Of a DNA stretch of 64,000 nt, positions 12,126 to 25,300 are shown piece by piece. Both the position numbers and the translations under genes were made by a program. The DNA comes from Mactromeris polynyma (taxonomy: Eukaryota; Mollusca; Bivalvia; Venerida; Mactridae), in contig JASFXZ010000015.1 in NCBI GenBank assembly GCA_032209605.1, positions 1,240,001 through 1,304,000 of the forward strand, given 5' to 3'. The stretch's first letter is position 1, and every line of letters begins with the position of its first letter. The notes under the pieces were generated by a model that was given only the letters and a program-made list of their open reading frames with translations, was not told where the DNA came from and ran no database searches.

Positions 12126-12480
12126 CCATCTACAAATAATCAAATTAAAAGAAAATCGAACTTAGAATAATATAAAATGTAAAAAAATCATGAGGTGGTA
12201 CCATTCTGCCTTTTATACTTCACGCGAGTGCCTTGCTGAAATGGCAAAATGCCAAATTGGTGGTTTAGTTCGACATTTTCCATGGAAAAGGAGCAAACAA
12301 CCAACAAGAAGGTAGACAAATTCATCCAGGCAGAGTCTAGGCAAGTGCTTGATCAGAAAGTAACAGCAGATTTGCAGAATGATCCATTGATACTCCTACA
12401 TCATCGTCCAAATTTGATCTATTTTTTTCCCTCCTTCTACCCTTCACTTTTTCAAAAGAAAATCGGTAAAACCAAAATTA

Positions 12481-13040
12481 AACAAGAGGGCCATGATTGA
12501 TGGCCCTTTAACGCTCACCTGAGTGCACTGCCATGTTTTTTATCGAACTTAATAATTTATGCAATCTTGTAAGATTGTAGACAATGCTACACACAACAGA
12601 TCTATTTTTAGCTCCTGTGACCTACTTATGCAACAGACCGGAACCATTTATATAATTTTCGAAACAGGTCTACCTAAGGATCCATCTAGTGGTTTAGGAG
12701 ATGTTGTATATAGTTTCCACTATATACATTTAGGGAACACGGCCCTGCCCCTGGCGGCCATGTTTTTTGATGGAACTTAATAATTTATGCAATCTTGTAA
12801 GAGGACCACTAGCCAATGATACATGCAAAATATCAATGCTCTAGGCCTTAGGGTTTTGGACAAGAAGATTTTCAAAGTTTACACTTTTAAAATCTATTTT
12901 TAGCTCCTGTGACCTACTTATACAGCAGACCGGAACGATTTATGCAACTTTGAAAGAGGTCCAACCACGGATCATTCATGTAAAGTTTGGACAAAATCCA
13001 TTTGGTAGTATAGGAGATGTTGTTTAAAGAAAAAAACTAG
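12481..13040 (+). repeat. Bivalve-type dispersed repeat with internal duplication
   Basis: It opens CAAGAGGGCCATGATTGATG GCCCTTTAACG, then carries CTCCTGTGACCTACTTAT twice, CCCCTGGCGGCCATGTTTTT and AGACCGGAAC blocks. I recall these phrases as a widespread repeat in bivalve genomes. Confidence 0.6.
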
Positions 13041-15289
13041 GCCAACATCGAACATACTGAGCTTTTCCCACCCACTTCCCGACGTCTAAAAGTTATTCAG
13101 GTCAAATAACGGATACACAAATACAACAACAGTACACAGGGATAGTTTCAAAATACTTTAATCTTAATGAATACATGGTTAATAAAGTATTACTTTCACT
13201 TTTAACAATTATAAAATATTCATATGCAAACACAAATTATATTTCACAATAATATAATACACTATAAAAGTAGGAATACACGATACAAGTGGCAGTACAG
13301 ATTGTAATATACAAAACAAAAACAAATAAATATGAGCGCCGCTGAACGTTTTCCAACCACTTCTTTAAGTGATGTCATTTCCATAAAAGGTCCATGTGAC
13401 GTCACCATGCATTGACAGTAAGCAATATTTGCCTCATATGGCAATATGAAAACAAAGTGACCATATGGAATAAATATTGTTTCCTGCTTGCAAATAGTGA
13501 CATCACATGTTGCGATTCCTTGAAATGACGCCACTTACAGAAGAGGTTGTAAATCCCATAGCAGCCCTCATATAATGAATTCATCAACAGGCCTGAAGTC
13601 ATATTTTGGTTCAACTTGGTTTTTTCTTATTTGATCTTTAAAACTAATATCTGGATAAAACTAGTTCCTATATTTAACAGCCTGTAAAATTAATGGCTGT
13701 TCAAGTAATATTGTATTCTGGCTAATCAAAACAGAGCTGCTTTCCATTTTGGACCAATCACAAAAGACATTTAATATGATTGGTCAATAATATCTTAACA
13801 AAATATATCATAAGAGAGAATGATTTCTGTAAGCCAATGAGATTGGGTCACTTCACATATTCAACCAATCAAAATCTGTGTACCAATCATGCTAAATACA
13901 ACGAAGCAACTCATTGGCCAAAAAAGTAAATATTGCAAAACCATGAATGACAACAAATTGAATTTTAAATTCAGTTCCTTGTTAGATAACACAAAGATGA
14001 ATATGCATCAAATGTAATATGTATATATCTTAATTGGAAATTGAATATGACCAAAACTATCATGTTCCTAATTAAAATGTTAGTTAATTAACATTTTTTA
14101 TGATAATTAGTCAATGATGTAAACATAATCAGTGATATATATCTAGACATAACCTAATATTGAGATCAGTAAATGCACAGGCCTTAAATATACCCAAAAA
14201 AAAATGTAATTTAAAAACGCAACCAAAAATTGCGCATATAGGTAGAGTGACATTACAAAGACAAAAATATACTTTAGTTCAAAAACGTAATTTTATAAAA
14301 TTATTGAATAATGAAATAAAGAATAATTTGTCTTTAGTTTAATTAACACATACACAACAGTAAAAGGCTCTCCACAAAATGACGCCCAATTCATTTAGTT
14401 GCGTTTTTAATGACGTTAAGTTTCTCTATCCCCCCTTCAGTAGTTTGCTAGTCTTCTCTTGCCCCCTTCATCAGCTCTGAAAGTTTTGCTTTACTCTACA
14501 CAATACCACTAATAGTTCAGTAATAGATAATTAGTAAAAGTAATTTGCTCATGATTATTTCAGATTTATTTATAAAGAACTCTTGGGACAGGGGAGAGTC
14601 AAATAAAGTTTATGGCAATGAAACGAAAACCTCAATTCAAAACCGAATCGATTATTAGGACTATCGCGTTACTCCAATTTTGAAATGAATTTGACCAGGT
14701 AATATATTCATGTGTTCGTGGTTAATAAACCAGCTCTACATACATGTATAACTAATATCGGTAAACACTACTTGCATCTCAACTAATCCTTCTTTCAACT
14801 GATTGTTAGTATTTACCACAAACACAGGCAATAAAAGTATTATATTTATAACAACGCTTTAACAAAGATAAACAGGTGAATAAATCATAAAACTAAAAAG
14901 AAATAATATACAATTAAATTTGCACAGTAAAACTTCAAACTCACTGGACATTATTTTCTGAAAATATCAGGCTTTTATATAAACAACACTCACAGTATCC
15001 TTGGTAACAGTTTTAAAAGAAATAAAAAAAACACTGCTCACCTTACACAACAAAATAAACAAACTTTCCACAACTTGTGGTTAAAATTCATCAAGTTTTG
15101 TTCACAAAAATAACATTAAAACAGAATGTTTAAATATACTGACCTCTCTTCATATTTAAAGCTTTAAACTACAGTTCTGACCTTGAGATTTGACCTTGAG
15201 AATTGAATGACACTGAATGTAAGTTCAAGGTCATTATGAATGTAACTTAGAAAGAACTGGCCATGATTGATAAATGGAATGGAATACAT

Positions 15290-15365
15290 GTACAAGGTCA
15301 CATGATACATGTACAAGGTCACATGATACATGCACAAGGTCAAGGTCACATGATACATACAAGTA
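15290..15365 (+). repeat. About 21-bp tandem repeat
   Basis: Three to four copies of AAGGTCACATGATACATGTAC. Confidence 0.75.
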
Positions 15366-15759
15366 TACTACCTGAATAAAGAAAGTTGTCACATTAAGAC
15401 TTGCCTTTTATGAATATACATGTATAAAAATACATTCAGGCCATTAATTTAAGGTCATTTGATTGTTTCAAACATAAAATAATATCTGTGATGTAAATTG
15501 CATGTATCTTATAAATACTGAAACAGTATGGAATGTTTTTAAATGTACAATGTATTTGAAGATCTTCACAGGTGGAGACAAGTAAAGGTGTATATCTATA
15601 AATAGAACAAGAAGATAAATCTTGCCGCACTAAAGTTCTCATACCATTTTGTTACTACATGTCTTACCCTCTATATAAATACATAAATTTGAAATGACAA
15701 CTAGTCAACAAATAACACTGTCTATGTTTGGAGAGCAGTCTGAATAACAGAGCCTCTGA

Positions 15760-16060
15760 TTGGCTAGTTCTGACTATACTCTTAACTTGACCAATGGCAA
15801 GGCAGTATTCATAGACTGGTTTCCAAAATGTAAACAAATATCACTGTTTGAGTTTGCAGGCCAGTCTAAAAACTCAAGCATCTGATTGGTTGTTTCTGGT
15901 TGCAGTGTAATAATTGACCAATGGCAAGGCTGTATTCCTAGACTGGTCTCCAAACTGTAAACAAATATCACTGTCAAGCATCTGATTGGTTGTTTCTGGT
16001 TGCAGTGAAAGAATTGACCAATGGCAAGGCTGTATTCTAAGACTGGAGTTTCCAAACTCA
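15760..16060 (+). repeat. CCAAT-rich tandem duplication
   Basis: GCATCTGATTGGTTGTTTCT followed by TTGACCAATGGCAAGGC and CTAGACTGG-type ends occurs twice in full (about 15874 and 15977) plus a partial copy; related pieces are at 28.58-28.69 kb and 5.34-5.56 kb. Confidence 0.7.
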
Positions 16061-17020
16061 AGTTTTATAACCTTGAACAAATTGTGACAGTGTGAGACAA
16101 ATTTGGTTGCTTTTTCTAATTACCACAATGAAACGGATTATAACTACGAAACTATCTGACTTGTTACTGAAATCTGATAAAACTTTGGTCACCTACATAT
16201 TCTCTTATTTACGTATGAACATTCCTGAGTAGAATCAATAATTTTATGTAATGAAAGAAAAAATGCGGAACAAGGAGCAAGTACTCTCCTGTCAATGAAG
16301 TCAATAAAAGAACAACTTCGTTCAGATATTCTCGCTCATTGTCAACTTCTGCAATCTATAATGCTGAATACACAAACCACTCTGCCTATGTACATCCAAG
16401 GTCTGTCATGAAGTAAGGACTGATGTGTTCAAATGGCGATGTTTTTTTTAACGCTGGTAAATATCATATAAAAATAGAAAACACTAATATGAGATTTAAT
16501 GATTCACACCCTTTACAATTTTTAAAATGGTATCAAAAATATAAAATGTTCATTAATACATGATTTTTTCCAGACAACATTTAAAATATGAATGGTTTAC
16601 TCAAATATGATATAATCTGGTTTTTAGACACGAATATATGAGTGTTTCGAAACTGATCAAAAATTTTGTGAGCTTATGAAGGAAGCTGGGAAGGGTATAT
16701 AGCTAAGCACTTCCCCAATAAAACTCCCCTTTCGCCAATGTTTATTTTACACTGCATTCCAGGCTTGATGATGGTTAAACATGGAAAGTATTGGAATATA
16801 AGATAGCGACGATCATCATACATTATCCTCGAAAATACAGAATTACAAAACTCCGACAAAAATCGAACCAATCGTGTGTGAAGGTGTGTTTCCATGAAAA
16901 TGCATTGAGTATACAACAGGTATGATCTAGACACAGCAAAGATAAACTCTTTTTGTTCAAAGGACAATTATCCGATAGGCTAATATCAGTCAATCATAAA
17001 CAAATTAACCAATATTTTAA

Positions 17021-17290
17021 GCCAATCTGACATAAGTTAACTGAAAAGTAAAGATTAGCCAATCAGACATCAGTTAACTGAAATGTAAATATTAGCCAAT
17101 CAGACATCAGTTAACTGAAATGTAAATATTAGCCAATCAGACATCAGTTAACTGAAATGTAAATATTAGCCAATCAGACATCAGTTAACTGAAAAGTAAA
17201 GATCAGCCAATCACATCTGAGTTAACTGAAAAGTAAATATCAGCCAATCAGACATCAGTTAACTGAAAGTAATCAATATAAAATAAGAAG
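17021..17290 (+). repeat. 37-bp tandem array
   Basis: About seven units containing GCCAATCAGACATCAGTTAA CTGAAATG start at 17058, 17095, 17132, 17169, 17206 and 17243. Confidence 0.9.
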
Positions 17291-18234
17291 CCAATAAGAA
17301 TCCATCATCTTACGATCAGCCAATCAGAAATCAGAATATGCAAAATTCAGCCAGTCAAAATAAACAACGAATTAAAATCCAGTTCCACACAAAAACACTG
17401 AAATAAATTGGAAAGCTAAATACTTCACAACCAGATTTTCACAGCAATAAAATGTATATATTAACAACAAATCCTTTTGAAAGAAACAATAAACACAGTA
17501 ACTTAACAAGTACTTAGGAAACAACCAAATGATCATATAATGATGAAACATACTTATTTCACAACCATAGAACGAATGGAAGACATATATGTGAATAAAA
17601 CAGCAGAAAAATATGGTAAAATACAAAAAGAATACAGCTAAAAATTCAGCAATAGTAACTATGGTTACCAATGTAGGTCAAATATCTCCAAAAAAGACAA
17701 ATTTCAGTAAACATGATTCATTAAATGTTAAAAAGTCACATAAAAATGCACATAATGCATAATTTAGGTTAATTGATGTACATTTAAACGTAATAAAGAT
17801 TTCTTGTAAGTCAGCAAAACAAATCAGTAATCGAAATACAACAATGGATATTACACAAAGATCGGATAATCTTAGTTTACTAACATTGTAATCGTAATTT
17901 ATGCAAATGTACCAAGACAAAGTGGAACTTTTTGTTTCAGAGCGAATTGTAAAAATAAGCATTTCAAAATTTATTGATTTTCATATTGCTTAATGCTACA
18001 AGAAAAAGATTCTGTACAGACAATCTTGATATGTTAATATTGTTGCATAGTAACCAAAATTAAACATGATTATACAAAATGTAAAACTAACCAATGATGT
18101 AGTCTTAAAAATAAGTGCACAATAGTAGTATAACATAATTGTTAATTAAATGTAAAATATACATGGCTGTAAGAATCAATTATTAATTCCCAAAACTTCA
18201 ATCCTCCTGAGAGCAGAGACGTGAATCAGAATAA

Positions 18235-18350
18235 ATATTCATACAAATATCCATAATTTATTCAAATTATATGCATATTCATGTGATGCAAATTATACGA
18301 ATATTCATTTTATGCAAATTATTTGCATATATTCATTTTATGCACATTTT
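18235..18350 (+). repeat. Degenerate AT-rich tandem repeat
   Basis: Repeats of ATTCATTTTATGCAAATTAT with variation. Confidence 0.5.
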
Positions 18351-19286
18351 ACCTATTTAAAGCATATTAACTAATGCATGCTTCTACATAATATGATACA
18401 TAAAATATAATGAATACTGTACAAAATTCCATGTACGAGAAACATAGAAAATATAGTTGAAATATTCACAGGCCTTGGACAAGAATAATTCATTTCAACA
18501 GCCTAATTTGGATAACTTGTTAGCACTGACTAGTTTACACACATTGGAACAAGTCACATAAAAGACTTCATCCACAAAATACAATAATTTGTTATAACAT
18601 CGTTGTTAGTGTACAATCCGGTAACAACCAAAAACGCATTCATGTGTTTTAGACCCTTCCCAAACTTCCAAGTCCTTCAGAAGCTTGACCTACAAATACT
18701 GAGCTCTAAGTCATCTAGATGCTTGGCATATCTTTAAAAATTACATGTTCCCTCAGAGGAATGTTTAGACTCTCAAAGTCCAAGTCTACTAGAGGCTTGT
18801 TGCAGGTCTAACACATCTCTGTATCATTCAGATGCTTGGTTTAACATCCAAAAGTCCTAGTCAACCCGAGGCTTGGTTTGATCATTGTAGCCACAGGCAT
18901 CAATGTCAAGGTCACTCAAATGCTATCATACAGTTCAAGTGAAACTAATAACATTGAATGACTGATTTGTTCAAGACCTCCACCCTTCAAATGTTAACCT
19001 TACCACAGACGCACCTCCGAATATTTGTGATAGCGAAGTTGTCTTCGGATGTTTGGTTAAACCATAAGTCAATGATCACGTTCGACCACATTGCTGCAAA
19101 ATTCATTCGTTATGGCTTAGAAATATTGTTAATAACTCTAAGCAATACAAACTAACTCAAAAAGCACTTTCAAGCCAAAATCTCAACACTGGAATAATGG
19201 AACACTTCACAGAGTTGCTCTGTAACAATGATTCAGCATTTCCATAACAAAACACTTAACAGAGTTGCTGTGTAGATGATAAATTT

Positions 19287-19390
19287 CTAAAAATGGTCCA
19301 CTAAAACTGACACACTGTTCTTCCCCACTCTACTCTGTGTATTTCCCTCTCTCTCTGCTAGGGTCATATTCTGCCACTGGGTTGGATGTC
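19287..19390 (-). CDS. TJP1: TJP exon 34, ZU5 C-terminus and stop
   Basis: After GACAG it encodes [20 protein letters not shown] and [13 protein letters not shown], then TAG at 19287-19289. Human ZO-1 ends CVSVLIDHF, so this is the natural C-terminus. Confidence 0.98.
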
Positions 19391-22300
19391 CTGTCAAAAC
19401 AAACAGTTACCATGGTAATTATTTCAATTTAAACCAAAAGAATGCCAGAAATGTTCAGAAATTGAGCAATAAAGGATGAAAACAAGAACCATTCAAAATT
19501 TATCAATTCATATTTTTTCAAGTACTCAACTATTGGTCAGAATATAAAGAAGAGTGGCAAAATGTCACAAATTACGCCTGTCCTAAGTCAGAGCTCTGAG
19601 TTAAAACAAGACAAATTTTAGCTAATTTCTATAATCAAAGGGCAATAATCCCTGATTGACTTGAGCAATATGGCTGGTTATTGCATTAGTCCGAGTTATT
19701 ATGCCCATACAGATTCTGACCAAATTTAATGATGATTAGACAAATGCTTCTAAAGTTATAGATCAAACAACTATCTGGGCGCCGTCCGCCGCCCAATGCC
19801 GCAGGTGAAACTATAATACATTCCATTCTATGAACGGGCATATAAAAATTATACATGTTAAGGTGAAAAGGAGCAGAAAAACTCTGTCACACTTTTAGTT
19901 CAAACTTACTTATTTTGCATTGATTCTTACAACTTCAAAAAATCACTCTCGAAGACTACTTCCTGGATACTAACCAGTACTAGCCCCTAAATCAGGGAAT
20001 GTGAAGTTCATGATCAAATCCCGCTCATTGAGGGGCTCAAACTCGCATCTCGATGGCCTAAGGGGCAGTAACTCAAAGTGTCCAAACAATTTACCTGTAG
20101 GAGAATCACTAGATTTCAGAGCAAACGACCAGCTATCAGGATTAACAGAGGCACAGTGTGGTAGACGCAGTTCTACAGGATGGTTAAATTTCAAGCCATG
20201 TGGTCCACACATAACAAGGGGAGATAATAAGGTTTCTCCTGAAAATGAACAAAGAATTAAATTAACTAGATTATAATCAAGGGAGGTAATATTTTCGCTG
20301 TTGGTACAATTTCAGCTTAGACCATGCTCATGGCCATCCATCCAATCAGCTATTCCCACCTTCTATATTGTATATTACGACGTTCATGAAGTTCACATGG
20401 ACTAGGTTGGATAGACAAACGTTCATGTACATATCCTACAGACAATGCCACTTGTGGTTTATCCTACACACAGTCAATGGATGTAGTAAGATAATCTTTT
20501 TGCAAAAAGGGAGGTAATCACTTAACAGCTTGTATTGCCTAACACTAGAAAAAGGGGAGGCAATAGTATCTCCATAGTTACGGACCAATTCAATTGTTAC
20601 CAAAGGCGTTAACTATGTCACCATGTAATTGCCCAATAAAATTTAACCAAGGGAAAGGTACAGTGTTATGTACATGAAATACAGTCGGACCTCGTTCATT
20701 CCAATTCATCGGGTCCGAAATTTTATTTCAAACAATACATGGTTTCCAATAGCCCATTAGGACTATATATTTATTACGGATCATACCAAGTATTCGGATA
20801 AAGGTTGTCGAATAAACGAGGTCCGACTGTATATGTTCGATAAGAAGATAGGTATACTTTCTTCAACGGCACTACACAGATATGTGCATATACAGCATAT
20901 ACAGCAACAACGTACCTTTTTCTCTATCAAGAGGGGGAAGGATGGTGTTGTCACGACAGACTTTAAAATATATCTCCTGGTCAATGTTAGAGTCGATGGC
21001 ACCATCAGGTATAACAATACTAACACCCGTCTCCGGGGATTCTAGAACCCCACCCTTGTTGGTGAACACTCCCCGAGCTGTAGCGACAACAGTATGATTC
21101 TCATCAACGTCTTGTGTCGGATCAAATCTGAAATGCCAACAATAAGGTGTTTCAAAATACCACAAACAGTCAAACTAATTGGTCCAAGAGAACCTCAATT
21201 CATCACAAAGCAATATCCATCCTAAAAAACATGTCACAGAATGATGTGAAAACAAGAGTGGGAGTTATCATTGGAAACAAAATAGAGGCAATCTCATAGA
21301 GGATACCCGAGCACCCTCAACAAAAATATCAGTATGGCATATATCTGACCACAACAGACAACTTCCATTTTACACATGTTTGTCCAAATAGAGGAAATGA
21401 GCTGAAAATAATACAATTGTAAGCCATGAAGAAAGATTTCATTGTCCGACTGTTAGAAATTACCTGGTATACAAAATACTTCATCTAATTACAATTTTTA
21501 TATACAGGAATATCCATCCACTAGCATTTTTAGCTGTTTCTTAAATCAAAAAGTTCTAGTAATATCAATGCTTACTATTCGATTTTTTACAGATTTTTAT
21601 TAAAATTCATAAAATGTGCCGAAATATAAAATTCATGCAAGACAAATAACGACTATTACTGAGTGACATAAAAAATATCATTTTATACAAAATGTTTCAA
21701 TTTTTTGCTCAATGACACAGAAACAAGGTAAAATAGTTATATACTTCAAGATAAAACAAAACAGTAGTTTCACATCAATGTCATGCATGTTAATGGCACA
21801 TCACTCACAGTAGATTGCCAGGAGTTCTCTCCCTTTCTCCCATCAAAAGTTCTCCCTCTTTAACCCTCCTATAGTATATGTCAGGAGTTCTCTACCTTTA
21901 TCCCTTTTAGAGTTCTCTCCCTTTATCCGTTCTATAGTATATGTAATACTTCTCTCCCTTTATCCCTTCTATAGTATCTGTTCATGAGTTCTCTCCCTTT
22001 ATCCCTTCTAAACTATATGTAATATTTCTCTCCCTTTATCCTTTCTAGAGTTCTCTTCCTTAATCCCTTCTATAGTATCTGTCATGAGTTCTCTCCCTTT
22101 ATCCCTTCTATACTATATGTACTATTTATCTCCCTTTATCCTTTCTAGAGTTTTCTTCCTTAATCCCTTCTATAGTATCTGTCATGAGTTCTCTCCCTTT
22201 ATACCTTCTATACTATATGTAATATTTCTCTCCCTTTATCCTTTCTAGAGTTCTCTTCCTTAATCCCTTCTATAGTTTCTGACATGAGTTCTCTCCCTTT

Positions 22301-25300
22301 ATCCCTTCTAAACTATACGTAATATTTCTCTCCCTTTATCCTTTCTAGAGTTCTCTTCCTTAATCCCTTCTATAGTATCTGTCATGAGTTCTCTCCCTTT
22401 ATCCCTTCTATACTACATGTAATTTTTCTCTCCCTTTATCCTTTCCAGAGTTCTCTTCCTTAATCCCTTCAATAGTATCTGTCATTAGTTCTCTCCCTTT
22501 ATCCCTTCTATAGTATATGTATGCATAGTATATGTATTATAATACTACAGAAGGGATGAAGGGAGAGAACTCTAGAAGGGATAAAGGGAGAGAACTAGTG
22601 ACAATCTCCTGTGGTACCACTAACTGCTGCGGATTAATGTGCTAACACTCATGCAGGTTTTCTTGGTTCGGGACCCAATAATGCCTTTAAACTGATTTTA
22701 CATCCAATTTGAGGTATTTAATCAAATTTTCACAATCCCAACAAAATTTCCATTTTAATTAACATAAAATCATTTGAGGGTAGCATTCACCATAGGTTTC
22801 TAAGTGATACACTTGTAAACATTCATTCAGTCTGGTAAAAATATGGGAAATACAATACACAAAGAAAGACAAAAAAATTCCATGCAGTAAATGGCCCTCG
22901 AGGAGACAGGTTTGGTTTCAGGCACAAACTTTTTAAACAAAATTATTTGAACAATAATTTAAAATAAAATAATAGAAATGCATTTCATGCGTCAAAAGCT
23001 TGGTTTTTCGGTTGATTTATTTGGCAAAACATGCAGCATTCTTAAAGGCTTAAACGCAACTTGTGTGCCATGGATTTTGTTATTTTTGTAGAATAGTGGG
23101 TGGGGCGCCATGCGTCAGTTTAGAAAGCAAGTTTGCTTCATACAGCATTCCCCTTACCCCTTGAAGATTATTGTATCAGCTGTAGATACACTTCCTGTAT
23201 CTGATTGGCTTTCAATATCATGTGACATTTCACTCTCCAAATTTGATTGGGCGTCTTGGTCACATGACTGTTCTGATTGGTTTACAGGTGTCACATGACC
23301 ATTTTCAGCCTCAATTTCATCTACCAACGATTCTTTTTCTGAATTTTCTTCCACAGGCGTCAAATCAGAAATACTTTCATTTCTGATTTAAAATAAGATA
23401 TTTAAATAAATTAAAAGCAAAAAAAAATGTGTATAAATTATTTAATTTATGCTAAAAAATGCTAAAAAAATGAATAGCTGTAAAATTGGGACTTTTGACT
23501 AAGTATTACTGGACCATATCTAGTATTTAAATTTTTGACAATATATCTTTTAGCAGACTGGTGTCTACACTGAAACTGATTTACTGCAATTTTAATTCTT
23601 CATTTATTCTTTCCAATAAAAAGGTAATGTGATCATTTTTAGACCAAAGATTCACAAATGAGAGTATTTTCAGTGTTCAAACAATGTCAAAACAGGAAAT
23701 ATCGAAGTGCATGGTAACATTTATGACAGAATAATTATGCCGACATGTTCCGTCAAAAACGCTAATTTTTAACAAGATTTTCAAAGAGAACTAAATGATA
23801 AGGAGATAAAACAAGTAACCATTACCAACAGGACACAACGTTTATAATGTTTTTATTACCTTGGAAACGTTCGGGAATCCATACCAGACTTTGTTGGAGA
23901 TTTTGGTCCATTGGGTTCATTTTTACCGAAAGTTGACATCGGTTTGTTATATGCCTCGAACGCGCTACCAGCTTGGCTTCCACGTTGCTCAGCCGATGAT
24001 GACCCGGATCCGGCTCGGGCATGGTTACCGGAGAAGTCACGATCATCCCTGAAAATAACGACAAAATTACATTACTTAATTCGTAACTATGGTAATTGAA
24101 AATGAGAAATTTGTGCGATAAAATTATTTAAGAAATGTATAAGAAAAAATAATATTCAGTAGGTACAGTAAAATCACCCCTTGGAAGATACAAAATTAGG
24201 TTGTAGCTGAGAGTTTTCTGTACAAGATATGAGCTCGTGACTGCTGTAGGGTTGGATTTGTTTTCATCACTGTGTACATAAAGTTATCAAACTTGCAGGC
24301 CAGTCCATCTTACCAACTAACTACTAATCTGTTCTTTGAAAACAAAAACTTATTGTTGAACCGATGGTGATATTGGTGATAATGAGGGCGATATTGATGA
24401 TGATGCGGGCGATATTGATGATGATGAGGGCGATATTGATGATGATGAGAGTGATATTGATGATGATGAGAGTGATATTGATGATGATGAGGGTGATATT
24501 GATGATAATGAGGGCGATATTGATGATGATGAGGGCGATATTGGTGATAATGAGGGTGATATTGATGATGATGATATTGATGATGATGAGAGTGATTTAT
24601 GATGAGGGTGATATTGATGATGATGAGAGTGATATTGATGATGAGAGTGATATTGATGATGATGAGGGTGATATTGATGATGATGAGAGTGATATTGATG
24701 ATGATGATGAGGGTGATGTTGATGATGATGAGAGTGATGTTGATGATGATGAGGGTGATATTGATGATGATGAGGGTGATATTGATGATGATGATGAGGG
24801 CGATGTTGTTGATGATGATGAGGGCGATATTGATGATGATGAGGTTGATATTGATGATGATGAGGGCGATATTGATGATGATGAGGGTGATGTTGATGAT
24901 GATGAGGGTGATATTGATGATGATGAGGGTGGTATTGATGATGATGAGGGTGATATTGGTGATGACGAGGGCGATATTGATGATGATGAGGTTGATATTG
25001 ATGATGATGAGGTTGATATTGATGATGATGAGAGTGATATTGATGATGATGAGGGTGATATTGATGATGATGAGGGTGATATTGATGATGATGAGGTTGA
25101 TATTGATGATGATGAGAGTGATATTGATGATGATGAGGGTGATATTGATGATGATGAGGGTGATATTGATGATGATGAGGGTGATATTGATGATGATGAG
25201 GGTGATATTGATGATGATGAGGGTGATGTTGGCAATGATACCAGGAAGCAATTATAACATAAATAGTGACTGACAAACTGAAATGAAACAGTGACAAAAA

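Larger units (their letters stand above)
13040..19286 (-). other. Possible 3' UTR and downstream DNA of TJP; repeats only
   Basis: AT-rich sequence after the TJP stop with no supportable gene. Minus-strand AATAAA signals occur at 18257-18262 and 17970-17975, so the UTR may end near 18.2 or 17.9 kb, or much further; I cannot decide. It holds the bivalve-type repeats, the 37-bp array at 17.0-17.3 kb and CCAAT-rich duplications at 15.7-16.06 kb. Confidence 0.35.

Noticed and set aside
13262..13614. Overlapping minus-strand frames of 70-90 codons
   Set aside because: No domain or coding bias; probably intergenic or 3' UTR.
15774..16080. Minus-strand frames of 68-95 codons
   Set aside because: They run through a CCAAT-rich duplicated repeat.
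17021..17290. Regularly spaced repeats resembling a CRISPR array
   Set aside because: Units are contiguous tandem copies without unique spacers, in animal DNA.
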